Positions 46,686 through 55,063 of a stretch of DNA of 64,000 nucleotides are shown here, piece by piece. The notes below the pieces were generated by a model. The model had not been told where the DNA came from and searched no databases. It worked only from the letters and a program-made list of their open reading frames with translations. How positions within the stretch are numbered: the first letter of the stretch is position 1; each line of letters opens with the position of its first letter. Location of the stretch: contig NZ_CP136423.1 in NCBI RefSeq assembly GCF_034356035.1, positions 2,232,001-2,296,000 on the forward strand. The letters run 5' to 3'. The DNA comes from Blautia hydrogenotrophica DSM 10507. Lineage in GTDB: Bacteria; Bacillota; Clostridia; Lachnospirales; Lachnospiraceae. A program made the position numbers and the translations under genes.

Positions 46686-47711
46686 TCAGAACTGTTTTAA
46701 GAAGCGCACATCGTTCTCATACAGACGACGCAGATCGTCAATCTCATATTTCAAAAGCGCGATACGCTCCAATCCCATTCCCAGGGCAAAACCTGTGTAT
46801 TCCTTCGAGTCAATTCCGCACATCTCCAACACATCAGGATGAACCATTCCACACCCTAAAATCTCTATCCAACCGGTTCCCTGACAGAAACGGCAGCCCT
46901 TTCCACCGCATTTGAAACAAGACACATCCATCTCTGCACTCGGCTCGGTAAATGGGAAATGATGAGGACGGAATTTCGTCTTCGTCTCCGGTCCAAACAA
47001 CTGCTTCGCGAATTCATCCAGCGTACCTTTCAAATCCGCCATCGTAATGTTCTTGTCGATGACCATGCCTTCCACCTGATTAAAGCATGGGGAGTGCGTC
47101 GCATCCACCTCGTCGGAACGATAGACACGCCCGGGAGCAATCATTCGGATCGGCAGAGGCCCTCTCTCCATCGTACGCGCCTGACACGGAGAAGTCTGTG
47201 TGCGCAATACAATCTCATCGGTAATCCAGAATGTATCCTGCTCATCCTTGGCTGGATGGCCGTCAGGGATATTTAATTTTCTAAAGTTATACTCGTCATA
47301 CTCAATTTCCGGGCCACTCACTACCTCATAGCCCATCCCGATAAAAATATTTTCCACCTCTTCCAACGCGATCATATTGGGATGGCGGTGACCAATCTTA
47401 GATTTTTTTGCCGGCAGAGTCACATCAATCTCCTCAGCCTCGAGCTTAGCATTCAGAGCTACCTCTTCCAACCTCTTCTTTGTCCTGTCCAAAAGCTCCT
47501 CGATTTGGGACTGAGTCTCATGGACCATCTGTCCCACAACTGGCCTTTCTTCTTTCGCGACATCTTTCATTCCCTTCAGTAAAGATGTCAGTTGTCCTTT
47601 CTTCCCCAGGTATGACACCCTGATCTCCTGAAGCTTGTCCAGAGCATCGATCTGCTGAATCTTCTGAATGGCTTCTTCATGGATTTCCTGCAGTTTTTGT
47701 TTCATATCCAT
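46686..47711 (-). CDS. pheS: Phenylalanyl-tRNA synthetase alpha subunit
   Basis: A 341-residue catalytic subunit. Motif 2 is QTSPCQARTME with RVYRSDEVDATHSPCFNQVEG and motif 3 is GFALGMGLERIALLKYEI. An N-terminal coiled-coil arm (residues 1-90) binds tRNA. It heads the pheST-phosphatase-queA transcript, controlled by the T-box at 47828-48075. Confidence 0.97.
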   Translation of the reverse strand: MDMKQKLQEIHEEAIQKIQQIDALDKLQEIRVSYLGKKGQLTSLLKGMKDVAKEERPVVGQMVHETQSQIEELLDRTKKRLEEVALNAKLEAEEIDVTLPAKKSKIGHRHPNMIALEEVENIFIGMGYEVVSGPEIEYDEYNFRKLNIPDGHPAKDEQDTFWITDEIVLRTQTSPCQARTMERGPLPIRMIAPGRVYRSDEVDATHSPCFNQVEGMVIDKNITMADLKGTLDEFAKQLFGPETKTKFRPHHFPFTEPSAEMDVSCFKCGGKGCRFCQGTGWIEILGCGMVHPDVLEMCGIDSKEYTGFALGMGLERIALLKYEIDDLRRLYENDVRFLKQF

Positions 47712-47754
47712 CTTTTATTTCTCCTTTATTTTTCATATTACAATCACATACTCT

Positions 47755-47837
47755 GCCTGCGGCGGGGCATATCCTGCCCAAAGGGCTTTTTATTCTACAG
47801 GAAAGTCCCTCAAACTTTACTACAGAATAAAAAAAGC
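47755..47837 (+). repeat. Structured repeat family S, D-subtype fragment (copy I)
   Basis: Only the end module is kept: TGCCTGCGGCGGGGCATATCC, then AAGGGCTTTTTATTCTACAGG ... CTACAGAATAAAAAAAGCT. The arms include the U-tract of the pheS T-box terminator. Confidence 0.65.
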
Positions 47838-48075
47838 TCCGTCCTCATAGGGACGAAGCTGAATCCGCGGTACCACCCTGATTCCTGCAAAAACGCATGC
47901 AGGCACTCAACTGTTTAACGCACAGTACGTCTGCTTCTACTCTGTTCAAAGCAGCAGCTCCAGTGAGAATTTCAAGAAATATCTGAACTTAAGGAGGTTT
48001 ACAGCCGGTGGCCTCCTCTCTCTGAAAGAAAATATCTCTCTACTTACACCTTCAAAGCCTTTCTCAATTTATAAA
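47828..48075 (-). promoter_or_regulatory. T-box leader of pheST
   Basis: Minus strand T-box core CAGGGTGGTACCGCGG, then terminator stem AGCTTCGTCCCT / AGGACGGAGCT and TTTTTTTATT. A TTC triplet at 47967-47969 (in GAAATTCTCACTGG) is a candidate phenylalanine specifier. Uncharged tRNA-Phe should permit readthrough into pheS. Confidence 0.9.
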
Positions 48076-48110
48076 TGTTATTGTATCATAAAAGCCAAAT
48101 CTGTCAAGAG

Positions 48111-49082
48111 TTAACTTTTCTTTTCCACATTTTTTTCTCTTTCTTTTAAATGCTCCTCTTTAACCCGCAGTTCCTCTTCCTTTTCTAACAAAATTTTCTC
48201 TTTCTCCTTAAGCTCTTCTTCCTCCCGTTCAAACAGCTCTTTTGCAAATGCGTGCGCTTGTCGAAATTCCATCTCATAATAGGCATTGATCTCCGCTCCA
48301 AACAACACGATATTCATACAGATATACATCCACAGCATAATCAAAATGATGGTGGTCAGACTGCCATACATATTTGAAAAATTTGGAAAAAAGGTAAAAT
48401 AAATAGAAAATCCAAAGGAAAAAACAGACCACGCAATTGCCGTCAAAACAGCTCCCGGAACCTGACTTTTCAAACTGGCACGCCGGTTAGGGAGTGCTTT
48501 ATACAAAAATAAAAACAGCAAAACCAAGACAATAAACACAAGAAAGTTTTTCGCACCTAAAAACCTGGCAACCATCTCCCCTAAAAAGGGCACATATCTC
48601 ATCAGCGTCTGCTGAATAGAATTGCCAAATACCAATAAGATCAAGCTTCCGATCAATGCAAATACAAAGAGCACCGTATACAGCATTGACCAAAGACGGG
48701 TAGTAAGCCAATTTCTCGTCTCTTTGACATGATAAATGGTATTCAACCCGTTGGTGAGTGCCTGTATTCCTTTTCCTGCTGACCAGATTGCTGTCACCAA
48801 AGTCACAGGAAGCACAGCCCCACTCTTGCTAAAAACCTCTGCCACAATTCCCAGAACAAAAGACTGTATCTCTCTTGGCAAAAAGCTTACAATCGCAGAC
48901 CGGACAGCGTTATAAGTCAAAGGTGTATATTGCACCAGCGTCATCAAAAACAGCATAAAGGGAATAAATGATAAAATAATAAAATATGCTGCCTGTGCCG
49001 CATATGCGCCAACATGATCTTTTTGAGTCCGCCGGATAAATCCGGACAGAGAAGACAACACCGGACCTAATTTTTTCTTCAT
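48111..49082 (-). CDS. YihY/BrkB family membrane protein
   Basis: A 323-residue protein with six hydrophobic segments and the family block AYAAQAAYFIILSFIPFMLFL near the N-terminus plus WSAGKGIQALTNGLNTIY. The older ribonuclease BN name for this family is wrong. The last ~55 residues are a charged Lys/Glu repeat (REEEELKEKEKILLEKEEEL...), a probable cytoplasmic coiled coil. Function unknown. Start with GGGAGG upstream. Confidence 0.88.
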   Translation of the reverse strand: MKKKLGPVLSSLSGFIRRTQKDHVGAYAAQAAYFIILSFIPFMLFLMTLVQYTPLTYNAVRSAIVSFLPREIQSFVLGIVAEVFSKSGAVLPVTLVTAIWSAGKGIQALTNGLNTIYHVKETRNWLTTRLWSMLYTVLFVFALIGSLILLVFGNSIQQTLMRYVPFLGEMVARFLGAKNFLVFIVLVLLFLFLYKALPNRRASLKSQVPGAVLTAIAWSVFSFGFSIYFTFFPNFSNMYGSLTTIILIMLWMYICMNIVLFGAEINAYYEMEFRQAHAFAKELFEREEEELKEKEKILLEKEEELRVKEEHLKEREKNVEKKS

Positions 49083-49180
49083 TTTCCTCCCTCTTCGCCT
49101 GTTTTTGTTACATCATACCACGGTTTTTAAAGACTGACAAGTTTCAGCCCCTTGTCTGCCCATTCTTGAATCACTATTTT

Positions 49181-49332
49181 GTTACAGTTCAGGTCTTCAA
49201 TATCCCACGAGGTGTTTTTATACATTTGTACAAAAATCCTAGAACTACTCGCGCCAAACTGCTGTAAACAGCAATTTGTGTGCATCGCGAAGCGTGTTAC
49301 TGCGCACGAACTGCAAGTGAGTGAACAGTAAC
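49181..49332. repeat. MITE-like repeat, family M (copy M6, diverged)
   Basis: Ends GTTACAGTTCAGGTC and GAGTGAACAGTAAC, weaker inverted repeats than M2. Internal hairpin AACTGCTGTAAACAGCAATT. It fills much of the gap upstream of yihY. Confidence 0.55.
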
Positions 49333-49462
49333 GCTATTTTGATTCATACTATTAATATATGTCGTATACAGACTTTCATTCCCCCTTAAAACGAATGAAT
49401 TATAAATCCGTAAAATAATCCCTCAGGATAAAACAGATGGATAAAACGCTCTAGAGTTCCAG

Positions 49463-49487
49463 AAAAAAAGGGAGTCTCACGACTCCC
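49463..49487 (-). terminator. Terminator of the 6S-like RNA
   Basis: GGGAGTCTCACGACTCCC palindrome; on the minus strand followed by TTTTTTT. Confidence 0.88.
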
Positions 49488-49693
49488 TTCTTTTTCTGAG
49501 TGTCCCAAAATGCCGGTCCTATCTTTTGACGCCTAGCACTGAAGCTAGGTGGGTTTCCTCAACAAGTATTCTGCCTACCACGACGAGAGGTCTGACATCC
49601 AACTTGCGATCTTGGAATCCCTTAAAAATAGATGTAGGTTCAAAATAATAGGATTGTCGAGCATCCCAGGAAAACACATACACTCTTTTGCTA
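49488..49693 (-). ncRNA. ssrS: 6S-like RNA
   Basis: Non-coding, with its own perfect-spacing promoter and terminator. Minus strand ends pair: TCCTGGGATGCT near the 5' end with GGCATTTTGGGA near the 3' end (12 pairs with G-U), extended by GAGTGT/ACACTC. The middle can form a large open bubble (around TTTTGAACCTACATC and GTCAAAAGATAGG) and a terminal arm (AAGTTGGATG... region). This layout is that of 6S RNA, which mimics an open promoter and sequesters sigma-A RNA polymerase. Exact ends are estimates. No sequence search was possible. Confidence 0.7.
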
Positions 49694-49699
49694 TAAATT

Positions 49700-49728
49700 A
49701 TTATACTCTAGTATATGTGAATTTTCAA
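49700..49728 (-). promoter_or_regulatory. Promoter of the 6S-like RNA
   Basis: Minus strand TTGAAA, 17-nt spacer, TATAAT. Confidence 0.85.
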
Positions 49729-49750
49729 TATAAATTCCTTATCTTAAATG

Positions 49751-49816
49751 ACAAATATAGACAAATTTTTTTGTCTGATTTTTACGCATTAGCGTGACAA
49801 GATCTGTCTATAACAT
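49751..49816 (+). repeat. Terminal hairpin of family-S repeat, C-subtype (copy J)
   Basis: TTTACGCATTAGCGTGACAAGATC matches the core of copies A and C. The outer arms differ (ATAGACA and TGTCTAT) but still pair with each other. It ends at the pckA terminator. Confidence 0.7.
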
Positions 49817-49846
49817 AAAAAGGACTGTGCAAAGCCTGCACAGTCC
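49817..49846 (-). terminator. pckA terminator
   Basis: GGACTGTGCA / TGCACAGTCC, with TTTTTATG after it on the minus strand. Confidence 0.88.
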
Positions 49847-49865
49847 CACAACATCATCAACAAAA

Positions 49866-51563
49866 TTAATTCAACTCATCTACAACTTTCTGGATTGCTG
49901 CCAACGCATCGTCCGGAAGTTTGTCATAACCCTCTTTCTCCGTCTCGAATGCTTTGATTTCATTGAGACGATCATTCATACGAGCTTTCAGCTGAGACAC
50001 GTATTCAGGATCATTCATATCCGGGATGAAGCCTTCCCAATCCATGATCTCGATATCAGAGAAGCTTCCCCACTGATGGAACTGAGCTCTCTTCTCAACA
50101 ATTGCCTCCAAAATACCCAGAGTATCTTTCGGCTGAACCTTCTTGCCCATGAAGTCTCCGGTATTGACAATATAGCAATCTACATTTTTCTCTTCCACCA
50201 ATTTTTTGAACTTCTCATAGTCGTTAGACAGAGGGTAAGTTCTGAATGGGTTCGCATAAGGAACTACAACCAGCTTATTCGGATCTACACCAGGAGCCAG
50301 ACGCTCAGCGGAAGATCTCTTGGTCGCCAGAGTCGCACCCATCACAGAGGCCAAAGAAGCACCTTTCAGTTTTACAATTGGCGGAATGGTAGGATCTTTC
50401 ATAATCCAGAAAATAGCATTTACAGGCGCATCAATCTTGTCTACGCGGTTCGGAGACCACAGCTTAGATTTAATCGCTCGTCCATTTCCATTTCTGATAT
50501 CCTCTGTCACCAGCTGAACTTTTCCGTCTTCATCCAGAGTAGCGGAACAATTCTGTGCGGTCAGAAGATACTTATTGTCCTCACAGCCAGTCGGATAATC
50601 CGCTGTCTTATCAAAGTAAGTAGGCTCGATCGCGATGGATGCACAGGTATCTGTATTGATAATAAACGCATCGTCGTGCAGAACTTTGATTTCATATTTT
50701 CCGTCATGTTTTGCGTGAGTCAGAGTAGATTTTCCAGAACCTGACAGACCATATACGGAAGCTACATATTTTGAGCCGTCTGAAAGCAGATACTCTTTTT
50801 GTCCACCGTGGCAGGATGCATAACCGTTACGGTTTGCAATTGCCCATACCATGGTCAAAGTTCCTTTTTTATGCTCGCCAAAGTATCTCATACCAAGGAT
50901 ACAAGCACAGTTTGTCTCTGTATTGAAATAGCACAGAGTCTTCTTAGCCGGGTCGCTCAGACAGTCATAGCTCACTCCCGGATTCTCGGAAGGTGCCCAC
51001 TGAGGATCAGAGAAAATATAGATATCTGGCTCTTTTCCGTCTCCTACTGGCTTTGACTCTTTGTACATTTTTACGTAATCATCAGACATGTACTGGAAGT
51101 TCAGCATCCAGTTATACATGATATTTTCCTCTCCTTCTGGAATCAGAAGATGAGCTTTTACCATGAATTCTGGATCCAGACCCGCATATACAGTAGCATG
51201 ATACATTTTTTTATAACGAGAGGTATAGATCGCGTCCATAGCTACCTTGTCCAGCGCTTCGCAGTCCACACCCGGTTCTCCTGCAATACGGCGTGCAGTC
51301 GCATAACGTCCAGTGATGGCTCCGTCATTGAACAACAGAACTTTCGCATCCGCGTCCAGTCCGAATTCTTCTCCTCTATATACCGGCATATCAGTAACAA
51401 CAGTGCCCGGAGAATTCTTAGCAAGATTGTACGCTTCTTTCAGAGTGTTTACCTTGACAACATTATTACCATAGAAAGCTGCTTCAATGATGGAACGTGT
51501 CTTGGAAAAACCAACTTTTCCTTTTCCAATTTCACTAATTGGATAATTCGCTTTTGTTGACAT
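49866..51563 (-). CDS. pckA: Phosphoenolpyruvate carboxykinase (ATP)
   Basis: A 565-residue enzyme interconverting oxaloacetate and PEP with ATP. The kinase P-loop VYGLSGSGKSTLTHAKH and the following metal-binding HDDAFIIN are conserved. In fermenting Clostridia it often works towards oxaloacetate formation. Start at MSTKANYPI with GGAGGAAATG upstream; own promoter 51598-51626. Confidence 0.95.
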   Translation of the reverse strand: MSTKANYPISEIGKGKVGFSKTRSIIEAAFYGNNVVKVNTLKEAYNLAKNSPGTVVTDMPVYRGEEFGLDADAKVLLFNDGAITGRYATARRIAGEPGVDCEALDKVAMDAIYTSRYKKMYHATVYAGLDPEFMVKAHLLIPEGEENIMYNWMLNFQYMSDDYVKMYKESKPVGDGKEPDIYIFSDPQWAPSENPGVSYDCLSDPAKKTLCYFNTETNCACILGMRYFGEHKKGTLTMVWAIANRNGYASCHGGQKEYLLSDGSKYVASVYGLSGSGKSTLTHAKHDGKYEIKVLHDDAFIINTDTCASIAIEPTYFDKTADYPTGCEDNKYLLTAQNCSATLDEDGKVQLVTEDIRNGNGRAIKSKLWSPNRVDKIDAPVNAIFWIMKDPTIPPIVKLKGASLASVMGATLATKRSSAERLAPGVDPNKLVVVPYANPFRTYPLSNDYEKFKKLVEEKNVDCYIVNTGDFMGKKVQPKDTLGILEAIVEKRAQFHQWGSFSDIEIMDWEGFIPDMNDPEYVSQLKARMNDRLNEIKAFETEKEGYDKLPDDALAAIQKVVDELN

Positions 51564-51597
51564 GTCATTTCCTCCTTCTATTCTAGCAATCACGAAT

Positions 51598-51626
51598 ATT
51601 ATGACATTTTCAAAAAAAATTGTCAA
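51598..51626 (-). promoter_or_regulatory. pckA promoter
   Basis: Minus strand TTGACA, 17-nt spacer, CATAAT, in the short gap after dgt. Confidence 0.75.
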
Positions 51627-51659
51627 TGCATTGAAGAGTTAAAAAAAATTATTGGTCAC

Positions 51660-53105
51660 TTAGCTGATTCCGTTCAACTTTTGGTACAAATCTTTGGCAT
51701 AACTGTCAGTCATCCCACTGACAAAGTCCGTGATAAGCAACAATCGCAAATACAGCTTTTCTGCCAAAGATTTTCCCTTCGAATAAGTGTGATAAGTCTG
51801 TTTATAATTCTCCGAAACCAGGTTCATTAGCTTCTTTTCCATCATGTTCATGGGCACTTCCGTATCGTAATAGAGCGCTGCCGGAACAAATCTGTCCAGA
51901 AGGAAATTCAAAATTGTCCAGGCCGAGACTTCGTTCTGAAGTATCTGCCTGGATGAGAATGCATATTTATGGGCGATTCGCCGCAGAGCTTCGACAACCC
52001 ACTCAGCCGTTGTCCCCTGAAACAAATCCTTCCGAAATTCCCCTGCCATAATCTCTTCATAATGTAAGAGAAAACTGTCTGTCACACCAAAGATCAGGGC
52101 GCTTTGCAGCCCGGCTATCCAATTTTGAACCGCATAGAGCTGTGTATTTGGCACTTGCCCCTTCTTGGCATGTTCATACTGCTGCCGCAGCATAGACGCG
52201 ACATCCATTCCACTTCTCAAATTCTCCTCATAATCACAGTCCAACTCCCGAACCAGTTCGTCGTAGGATACAAAACTTTTCTTAAAAGCGTCTTCAATAT
52301 CCGCCGTCAGATAGGCAATGTCATCTGCCGCCTCTAAGATGTAAGCCAGAGGATTTCTCTCGCCGTTTGTTCCTGTGGCCCTTGCAATATCCCGATACAG
52401 GTTTTCTTCTGCGTAAAAATATCCCATCTTTTTCTTCTTCACATCGGAACCATCAGGACAGATTTTCAAAGAAGAAACCGGATATTTTATCACAGCACTC
52501 AAAACTCCCAATGTGAGGTTCATCCCATACTCATTTTCCAAAAAATAGAGCTTACTCACCTGCCTAAGTGCCTGTGCATTTCCTTCAAAATGGCAAAGAT
52601 CTTGAAACATCACAGGAGCGAGAAACTCACAGACTGCCTTTCCCTGATACTTCATTTCTGGAAGTTTTCGGACAAACCAATCGCGAATTGCCTCCTCCCC
52701 AAAATGTCCAAAGGGAGGGTTTCCAATATCGTGGATAAACCCGGCACATTGAAGAATATTGCAAATATCTTCTTTATTTCTTATTGTAAAGGAACGGTCT
52801 TTTTTCGTCTGAAGCAGATGCTGAGAAATGTTTTGTCCTAAAGATTTGGCAAAAGATGACACCTCCAAAGAATGTGTCAGACGAGTGCGGATAAAATCAC
52901 TTTTGTCAAGTGCAAATACCTGGGTCTTATCCTGAAGTCTCCGAAAAGATGCGCTACCGACAATTCTATGGTAGTCCTTCTCAAATTCCGTGCGCAAATC
53001 CGCAGTTTCGCGCCTTCCCTCTGATAACAGAAAAGCGGCCGCCGGCCGCCTGTGTACATCACAAGGAACGATTCTTTGTTCTGATAACAGTTGATTCCAA
53101 TTCAT
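51660..53105 (-). CDS. dgt: dGTPase family HD protein (dNTP triphosphohydrolase)
   Basis: A 481-residue HD-superfamily enzyme. RLTHSLEVSSFAKSLGQ, GFIHDIGNPPFGHFGEEAI and ADDIAYLTADIEDAFKK contain the metal ligands (H, HD, D). It hydrolyses dNTPs, dGTP in the type member. It stands alone between the thrC hairpin and pckA. A GC-rich stretch near its start (CGGCCGCCGGCCGC) is unusual for this region. Confidence 0.92.
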   Translation of the reverse strand: MNWNQLLSEQRIVPCDVHRRPAAAFLLSEGRRETADLRTEFEKDYHRIVGSASFRRLQDKTQVFALDKSDFIRTRLTHSLEVSSFAKSLGQNISQHLLQTKKDRSFTIRNKEDICNILQCAGFIHDIGNPPFGHFGEEAIRDWFVRKLPEMKYQGKAVCEFLAPVMFQDLCHFEGNAQALRQVSKLYFLENEYGMNLTLGVLSAVIKYPVSSLKICPDGSDVKKKKMGYFYAEENLYRDIARATGTNGERNPLAYILEAADDIAYLTADIEDAFKKSFVSYDELVRELDCDYEENLRSGMDVASMLRQQYEHAKKGQVPNTQLYAVQNWIAGLQSALIFGVTDSFLLHYEEIMAGEFRKDLFQGTTAEWVVEALRRIAHKYAFSSRQILQNEVSAWTILNFLLDRFVPAALYYDTEVPMNMMEKKLMNLVSENYKQTYHTYSKGKSLAEKLYLRLLLITDFVSGMTDSYAKDLYQKLNGIS

Positions 53106-53131
53106 TCACATACCTCTTAGGCTACTGTTCA

Positions 53132-53177
53132 CCACCGGCCGCTTTTTCTCATTTTGTCTTCTCAAAGCGGCCAGTGG
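53132..53177 (-). terminator. GC-rich hairpin after thrC
   Basis: CCACCGGCCGCTTT pairs with AAAGCGGCCAGTGG across a 17-nt loop, between thrC and dgt. The loop is T-rich, the flank is not. Confidence 0.6.
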
Positions 53178-53191
53178 AAATTTCATCTATA

Positions 53192-54688
53192 TCAGCAGGT
53201 AATATTCAAGATCTCTTTCACCGTCTTTGGCATATCACAGGCATCCACAACACGGTCATGCAAAACCGGTGCAGTCCGAATCTCATCTACTGCCTTCGGA
53301 ACCGGTACCCCAGAAAGACGTGACATCGTATCAATCAGTTGGAAATCCTCTAGCCCCTCATATCGAGTATTGTCGATCGCCTGCATTACACTTCTCGCAA
53401 ACTTATAAGGACTGGCTGTCGACGCGATCACAGTGACTGTCCTGTCCCCCGTCTCACGCAGATATTTCTGATAAACTCCAGCCGCCACCGCTGTATGTGT
53501 GTCCATCACATAATTCCCACCGTAGTATGTGGCGCTGATCGCCTCAGATGTTTCTCCTTCACTACAGTAATTTCCATAGAAATCACTCAAACCTTCTCTC
53601 ATCTCTTCGGTAATCGTATAATTTCCATCTCTGCTCAAAGCCTCCATCAGACCCCGGCACTTCCCGGCATCCTCACCGGTCAGTGCATAAATCAATCGTT
53701 CTAGATTACTGGAAATCAAAATATCCATGGACGGGGAAGAAGTCAATTTAAACTCTCTTCTTCTGTCATAGGTACCGGTACTGAAAAAGTCATAGAGAAC
53801 TCTATTCTCATTGGACGCACAGATCAGTTTTTGAATTGGCAGACCCATCTTTTTCGCATAGTAGGCGGCTAAGATATTGCCGAAGTTTCCTGTCGGCACC
53901 ACCACATTCATCTTCTCTCCTTCTTTTATTTTTCCTTCGCCCAACAAAGTTGCGTAGGCATATACGTAATACACAATCTGAGGAACCAGACGTCCTATGT
54001 TGATGGAATTCGCTGAAGAAAACTGATAACCAGCACTATCCAATTCAGCCGCCATCTCTTTGTCGTTAAACATCTTTTTCACAGCAGTCTGCGCGTCGTC
54101 AAAGTTACCAGTGATACCTACTACATAGGTATTCTCCCCTCTCTGAGTCACCATCTGTTTTTCTTGAATCGCGCTGACTCCATGTTTAGGATAAAAGACA
54201 ATAATTTTTGTGCCTGGCACATCCGCAAATCCTGCCATCGCAGCTTTGCCAGTATCTCCGGAAGTAGCCGTCAAAATTACAATCTCATTTTTAACCTGGT
54301 TTTTCTTTGCTGCTGTCGTCATCAAATGGGGCAGAATAGACAACGCCATATCTTTAAATGCAATCGTAGCTCCATGAAACAGTTCCAGATAATAAATGCC
54401 GTTCACTTCTTTTACTGGCGCTATCTTTTCTGTATCAAATTTGGAATCATAGGCCCTCGCAATGCAAGTTTTCAACTCCTCTTCAGAAAAATCCGTCAAG
54501 AATTTGCTCATCACTACATAAGCCACTTCCTGATAACTCATCTTCGCCAGCTTGGCATAGTCGATATCCAAAGCAGGAATCTGAGTAGGCACAAATAATC
54601 CCCCGTCTTCGGAAAGCCCTTTTAAAATAGCCATTGACGCTGTCACCGGAGTGCTGTCACCCCGCGTACTTTTATATAAGATCTCCAT
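53192..54688 (-). CDS. thrC: Threonine synthase
   Basis: A 498-residue PLP enzyme converting O-phosphohomoserine to threonine. The PLP lysine is in HGATIAFKDMALS, and the phosphate-binding loop is VPTGNFGN. Start at MEILYKSTRG with AGAGAGGAATAAG upstream. The long (~500 residue) form is usual in Clostridia. Confidence 0.95.
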   Translation of the reverse strand: MEILYKSTRGDSTPVTASMAILKGLSEDGGLFVPTQIPALDIDYAKLAKMSYQEVAYVVMSKFLTDFSEEELKTCIARAYDSKFDTEKIAPVKEVNGIYYLELFHGATIAFKDMALSILPHLMTTAAKKNQVKNEIVILTATSGDTGKAAMAGFADVPGTKIIVFYPKHGVSAIQEKQMVTQRGENTYVVGITGNFDDAQTAVKKMFNDKEMAAELDSAGYQFSSANSINIGRLVPQIVYYVYAYATLLGEGKIKEGEKMNVVVPTGNFGNILAAYYAKKMGLPIQKLICASNENRVLYDFFSTGTYDRRREFKLTSSPSMDILISSNLERLIYALTGEDAGKCRGLMEALSRDGNYTITEEMREGLSDFYGNYCSEGETSEAISATYYGGNYVMDTHTAVAAGVYQKYLRETGDRTVTVIASTASPYKFARSVMQAIDNTRYEGLEDFQLIDTMSRLSGVPVPKAVDEIRTAPVLHDRVVDACDMPKTVKEILNITC

Positions 54689-54779
54689 GGTCTTATTCCT
54701 CTCTTTTATATATTTTCTGGGAAGACTCTTCCCATATATTTTGCCAAATATCATGATAGCATAAAAAAACATATAAGTC

Positions 54780-54849
54780 CATAGCAGAGCACTTATGTTA
54801 TCGGAAAAAGCTTTCGCGCATTAGCGTGACAAGGTCTTTCCTATTACAG
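54780..54849 (+). repeat. Family-S repeat, C-subtype terminal module (copy G0)
   Basis: CATAGCAGAGCACTTATGTTATCGG then CTTTCGCGCATTAGCGTGACAAGG and TCTTTCCTATTAC; corresponds to the last third of copy C and is followed directly by copy G. Confidence 0.8.
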
Positions 54850-55031
54850 AACAAAGTGGGCACGCCCACTTCAGCTCCCCTGCCCCTCAATCTTGAGGGG
54901 CGCAGTCCCACTTTGCGCGTCGCCGCAACACCGCCTAGCGGTGTACTACCTGATTGCGGCGTGTGCATCCTGCCTGAAGGTCTTTTTTACTGCATAGGGA
55001 ACGAAGTTTCCTATGCAGTAAAAAAGACCTG
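54850..55031 (+). repeat. Structured repeat, family S, D-subtype (copy G)
   Basis: Full copy. The terminal hairpin is AGGTCTTTTTTACTGCATAGG ... CCTATGCAGTAAAAAAGACCT; the outer arm AGGTCTTTTTT repeats in inverted form the 3' arm and U-tract of the sleB-type gene terminator. Same C-then-D order as at 20.6-21.0 kb. Confidence 0.9.
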
Positions 55032-55057
55032 AAAGCCACTCTTTTGCTCTCAGGTCT
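55020..55057 (-). terminator. Terminator of the SleB-type gene
   Basis: AGACCTGA...TCAGGTCT stem with TTTTTT on the minus strand, overlapping copy G. Confidence 0.85.
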
Positions 55058-55063
55058 TCTCTA

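Noticed and set aside
49549-50744. Plus-strand open frames across the 6S-like RNA and antisense to pckA
   Set aside because: No ribosome sites, no domain signals, and better explained by RNA gene and pckA.
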